Positions 15,162 through 17,817 of a stretch of DNA of 17,817 nt are shown here, in pieces. Position 1 is the stretch's first letter. Each line of letters starts with the position of its first letter. The translations under genes and the position numbers were made by a program. Source of the stretch: Spirochaetota bacterium (lineage in GTDB: Bacteria; Spirochaetota; Spirochaetia; Treponematales; UBA12059); contig JAKQNL010000035.1 in the NCBI GenBank assembly GCA_029565815.1, positions 1 through 17,817 of the forward strand. The letters run 5' to 3'. The notes under the pieces are model-generated. The model was given only the letters and a program-made list of their open reading frames with translations, was not told the origin of the DNA and ran no database searches.

Positions 15162-15259
15162 AATTGTAGATGCAATGAGTTTGCGCTACTGCTATTTCAT
15201 AAACCTCTCTTTGGCCGGAAACTATTGCCCGGCTATAAACGGCAACGGGAGGCTGTTCC

Positions 15260-17362
15260 ATGGCTCGATCCATCAGTCTGAAATTACGCTTGGCATTGTT
15301 TTTTTTGGTGGGCATGGCATCCGTGCTGGCCGCAATCATGGGCATCGTGTATACCAAGGCATCCAGCGAGCTTCGAGCGCTGGCTATCGCTTCGTCGCGG
15401 GAGCTGGCGGCCAAGGAAGCGCAAAGCGTGGTACTGCTACTGGACCGCGCCGGCAGTGTTGCACGCGGCTTAAGCCTTGCGGCAGCCGGAAGCTACGGCA
15501 ATGATTCACGACCCCTGTCCGATTTACTCCGCCGAACGCTGGAAAGCGAGGCTTCTTTTTCCGGCATCTGGGTGATGCTTGATGGAACCGGTGAAACGGT
15601 GTACTGGATTCGGGCTGGATCGGGAGGCGTAGAGCCGGCAGCAGACGAGCCTGAGTTTGAGCTAGCCCAAGGTGCGGCAATCGGAAAGCCGGCACCCAGG
15701 CCCGGCCAGGATACGGCAGTTTTGTATTATACCCTCACGGTGCCTGTACTGCTCGATGGTGCGCGAGCCGGGACGGTGGGCTTGGAAATAGCTGCCAGCC
15801 AGATAGATGCCGTGCTTGCCGGGATAAAGCCGCTGGACAAAGGCTACGCGTTTTTATTGGACAGCGACGGCCAGTGGATTTCCTACCCGGCCAAGCCTCA
15901 GCTGGTTACGCAGAATATACGCGAATATGCTGCGCCCGAGCGCAAGGACGACATTCTGGCAAGTGTTGCCGACGGCCGCTCGTATGAGGAAATAAAAGAG
16001 GCGGTAGGAAGCGCGGAGCTGAGCCTGGTTGTGTTCCAGCCTGTAGTGCTACCGGTGCCAGGACATTTCTGGAATATGGGCGTCATGGTTCCCATTCAGG
16101 TGCTTCTCAATCCGGTAAAGCGCATGGCTTTTTCGGCCAACGTGGCCGCCATCGTTTCCATAGTGCTGTTCACCGCGTTCGCCTGGCTGATCGTTGCATC
16201 TGCGCTTAGGCCGCTGGATAGGGCTGCCCGCGAGATGGTTTTGCTTACCAGGGGCGAAGGCGACCTTACCATGAAGCTAGAGGTTGCGCGCAAGGATGAG
16301 ATCGGCAAACTGGCGCAGGGCTTCAACGATTTTGTGGCGAGCCTGCGCGACACCGTGACTACGTTAAAAGAAACTAACAGTAGATTGTCTGCGGTAGGGG
16401 AGGAACTTGCATCTTCCGCGCTGGAAACCGCAAGCTCTGCCAACGAGATACAGGCCAACTTGAAAAGCGTGGACGGGCAGACCATGGGCCAGTCTGCTGC
16501 GGTAGCTGAGGTATCAAGCGCGGTTTCCGAAATTGCCCGCAACATAGAGTCGCTTGAGCGGATGATAGAACAGCAGGCCGCAAGCGTAACCCAGGCTTCA
16601 TCGTCCATAGAAGAAATGGTCGGGAACATCGGAAGCGTTGCAAAGTCTATGGATACGATGTCCCAGGAATTCGGTGTTCTTATCGAGTCCGCAGGTTCCG
16701 GCCGATCCAAACAGGGTTTGGTAGCGGAACATATACGGCAGATAGCAAGCCAGTCTGCGCATCTGTTGGAAGCTAACGATGTTATAGCCAACATAGCCAC
16801 GCAGACTAATCTTCTTGCCATGAACGCGGCGATAGAAGCTGCGCATGCCGGCGAAGCGGGCAAGGGCTTCTCTGTGGTCGCCGACGAAATACGCAAGCTG
16901 GCGGAAACGGCGGCCAGCCAGTCCAGCGGCATCGGTAATGACCTGGCCAGCATCCAGGGTGCGATACAGGATATCGTTGCAAGCTCTCGCGATTCCGAAA
17001 ATGCGTTTGAAGCGGTAACCGACAAGATAGACCTTACCGGTCACCTTGTAGAAGAGATACGCAGCGCGCTTGGCGAACAGGAAGAAGGATCACGGCAGAT
17101 ACTGGATGCGCTCAAGCAGATGAACGAGATAACGACCGAGGTGCGATCGTCGTCCAGGGAAATGAGTGCGGGCAACCGGACCATACTGGCCGAGCTGGGC
17201 AAGCTGGAACAGATTACCGAATCGGTGCGCAGCAGCATGAACGAGATGGCTGCCGGATCCACGCAGATAGCCCAGGCATCGGTGGATGTGTCTCGTCTCG
17301 CCGAAGATACCAAATCGGCCATCGCGGAAACCAACGATCTGGTCGGGCGCTTTAAGGTGTGA
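15260..17362 (+). CDS. Methyl-accepting chemotaxis protein with Cache sensor
   Basis: 700 residues in standard chemoreceptor order. TM1 spans about 10-31. A periplasmic double-Cache-like region of about 250 residues follows (WVMLDGTGETVYWI, KGYAFLLDSDGQWISYP). TM2 lies at about 291-316, then HAMP (about 317-370, ALRPLDRAAREM...DEIGKLAQGFNDF), and a long coiled-coil signalling domain. Its hairpin tip is IANIATQTNLLAMNAAIEAA followed by HAGEAGKGFSVVADEIRKLAE (about 510-550), which binds CheA and CheW. It should detect a small periplasmic ligand, often an organic or amino acid in this class, and control the flagellar motor. It ends in VGRFKV with no CheR-tethering pentapeptide. GGGAGG lies 8 nt before the ATG. 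No other chemotaxis gene is nearby, as is usual for dispersed receptors. Confidence 0.95.
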   Translation: MARSISLKLRLALFFLVGMASVLAAIMGIVYTKASSELRALAIASSRELAAKEAQSVVLLLDRAGSVARGLSLAAAGSYGNDSRPLSDLLRRTLESEASFSGIWVMLDGTGETVYWIRAGSGGVEPAADEPEFELAQGAAIGKPAPRPGQDTAVLYYTLTVPVLLDGARAGTVGLEIAASQIDAVLAGIKPLDKGYAFLLDSDGQWISYPAKPQLVTQNIREYAAPERKDDILASVADGRSYEEIKEAVGSAELSLVVFQPVVLPVPGHFWNMGVMVPIQVLLNPVKRMAFSANVAAIVSIVLFTAFAWLIVASALRPLDRAAREMVLLTRGEGDLTMKLEVARKDEIGKLAQGFNDFVASLRDTVTTLKETNSRLSAVGEELASSALETASSANEIQANLKSVDGQTMGQSAAVAEVSSAVSEIARNIESLERMIEQQAASVTQASSSIEEMVGNIGSVAKSMDTMSQEFGVLIESAGSGRSKQGLVAEHIRQIASQSAHLLEANDVIANIATQTNLLAMNAAIEAAHAGEAGKGFSVVADEIRKLAETAASQSSGIGNDLASIQGAIQDIVASSRDSENAFEAVTDKIDLTGHLVEEIRSALGEQEEGSRQILDALKQMNEITTEVRSSSREMSAGNRTILAELGKLEQITESVRSSMNEMAAGSTQIAQASVDVSRLAEDTKSAIAETNDLVGRFKV

Positions 17363-17388
17363 CCGCAGTTGCGTGCTTTCGTATACCG

Positions 17389-17440
17389 AAGGCGCGGCCC
17401 CGATGGACGTAAGGCGCGCCCCGATGGACGTAAGGCGCGC
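17389..17440 (+). repeat. 21-22-bp tandem repeat upstream of galU
   Basis: The unit AAGGCGCGCCCCGATGGACG plus T occurs at 17411-17431, and with one extra G at 17389-17410. A partial third copy (AAGGCGCGC) is at 17432-17440. The period equals two DNA helical turns, so repeated sites would face the same side of the helix. The second TGGACG forms the -35 of the galU promoter candidate. Confidence 0.75.
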
Positions 17441-17453
17441 TAGCAGCTATCAT
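17425..17453 (+). promoter_or_regulatory. Leaderless-type promoter of galU
   Basis: -35 TGGACG (17425-17430, 4/6, inside the tandem repeat), exactly 17-nt spacer, -10 TATCAT (17448-17453, 5/6), then 7 nt to the ATG at 17461. The predicted start point is 17460-17461. No Shine-Dalgarno sequence lies in the intervening TGTGCGC. Confidence 0.45.
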
Positions 17454-17460
17454 TGTGCGC

Positions 17461-17817
17461 ATGAAGGGCATCATCGTTGCGGCCGGTTATGGAACCAGGT
17501 TCCTGCCGGCAACCAAGACGGTGGCCAAGGAGCTTTTGCCCCTGGTCACCAAACCTGCCATCTCGTTCGTAGTGGACGAATTCGTCGCATCGGGTATCAG
17601 CGATATCATCATCATCACATCGCGGCGCAAAAAGCCGCTCGATGATTATTTTGACCGCGACATAGAGCTGGAAGAGCTGTTTACCCGCGAGGGCAAACGC
17701 GACAAGCTCGCGCTCATAGCGCCGCCGCCTGTGCGTGTGTCGTTTGTTCGGCAGCGCGTGATGATGGGAACGGGCCATGCGCTTCTGCAGGCTGCTTCTC
17801 TTATAGGCGACGGGCCC
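17461..17817 (+). CDS. galU: UTP-glucose-1-phosphate uridylyltransferase, 5' part
   Basis: 119 codons are in view and the gene runs off the right edge. The N-terminus is the nucleotide-binding signature of the family: MKGIIVAAGYGTRFLPATKT, then KELLPLVTKP and a long GISDIIIITSRRKKPLDDYF segment, followed by VRQRVMMGTGHALLQA. GalU makes UDP-glucose from UTP and glucose 1-phosphate, the sugar donor for surface polysaccharide and glycolipid synthesis. The loop GYGTRFLPATKTVAKE differs from the common GLGTRFLPATKAMPKE form. Initiation at this ATG fits the family start exactly, yet no Shine-Dalgarno sequence precedes it; a promoter ends 7 nt upstream and overlaps a tandem repeat. Confidence 0.93.
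   Translation, partial: MKGIIVAAGYGTRFLPATKTVAKELLPLVTKPAISFVVDEFVASGISDIIIITSRRKKPLDDYFDRDIELEELFTREGKRDKLALIAPPPVRVSFVRQRVMMGTGHALLQAASLIGDGP

Noticed and set aside
15199-15225. Sigma-28 type promoter before the chemoreceptor (TAAA ... GCCGGAAA)
   Set aside because: Spacing is 10 nt instead of about 15 and the -10 part is imperfect; the TTGACA/AATACT pair is better.
17401-17460. Small peptide encoded by the tandem repeat (MDVRRAPMDVRRAS)
   Set aside because: No ribosome site, continues as an out-of-frame shadow of galU, and the 22-nt first copy is not a multiple of three.

Overview
The window reads as a chromosomal segment of a free-living or host-associated bacterium of moderately high GC, most likely a spirochaete of the Treponema/Spirochaeta type. 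That placement is an inference from gene content and protein style (GalU, the Rsm22-like methyltransferase, the long acidic TPR protein, HDOD plus MBL-fold pair, Cache-type chemoreceptor); no rRNA or tRNA gene is present to confirm it. Both ends cut through genes. I saw no CRISPR array, no transposase and no convincing intrinsic terminator.

Left part (1-5958), mostly minus strand. From the left edge: a truncated membrane histidine kinase with a periplasmic ABC-substrate-binding-like sensor; an Rsm22/METTL17-type methyltransferase with four candidate Fe-S cysteines; a divergently transcribed hotdog acyl-CoA thioesterase; a YkgJ-type cysteine-cluster protein; and uvrC of the nucleotide excision repair pathway.

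Middle (5990-7440). An AAA_14/DUF4143 ATPase gene sits between copies of a short odd palindrome, GGGTCWGACCC. Its stop codon lies inside one copy. Its start codon abuts a perfect 9-bp inverted repeat that overlaps a good promoter. This looks like an acquired or mobile cassette with its own control element.

Right part (7357-17817), all plus strand. A tightly packed run encodes a secreted LamG/Fn3 protein, a 980-residue TPR protein with acidic and Pro/Gln-rich tail, an HDOD signalling protein and an MBL-fold hydrolase (gaps 2, -14 and 38 nt), so they are probably one operon. Then come a two-Gate-domain (SpmA/SpmB-like) membrane protein with its own promoter, a 613-nt stretch holding a frameshifted FMN-split-barrel gene, a Cache-HAMP methyl-accepting chemotaxis protein, a 21-bp tandem repeat, and the 5' end of galU.

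The main pattern I noticed across the window is two start types. Genes inside runs, or with a leader, have clear Shine-Dalgarno sequences. Five genes that begin transcription units (kinase, Rsm22-like, ATPase, Gate protein, galU) have none; in each a -35/-10 pair with exactly 17-nt spacing ends 6-9 nt before the ATG, which predicts leaderless or nearly leaderless mRNAs.
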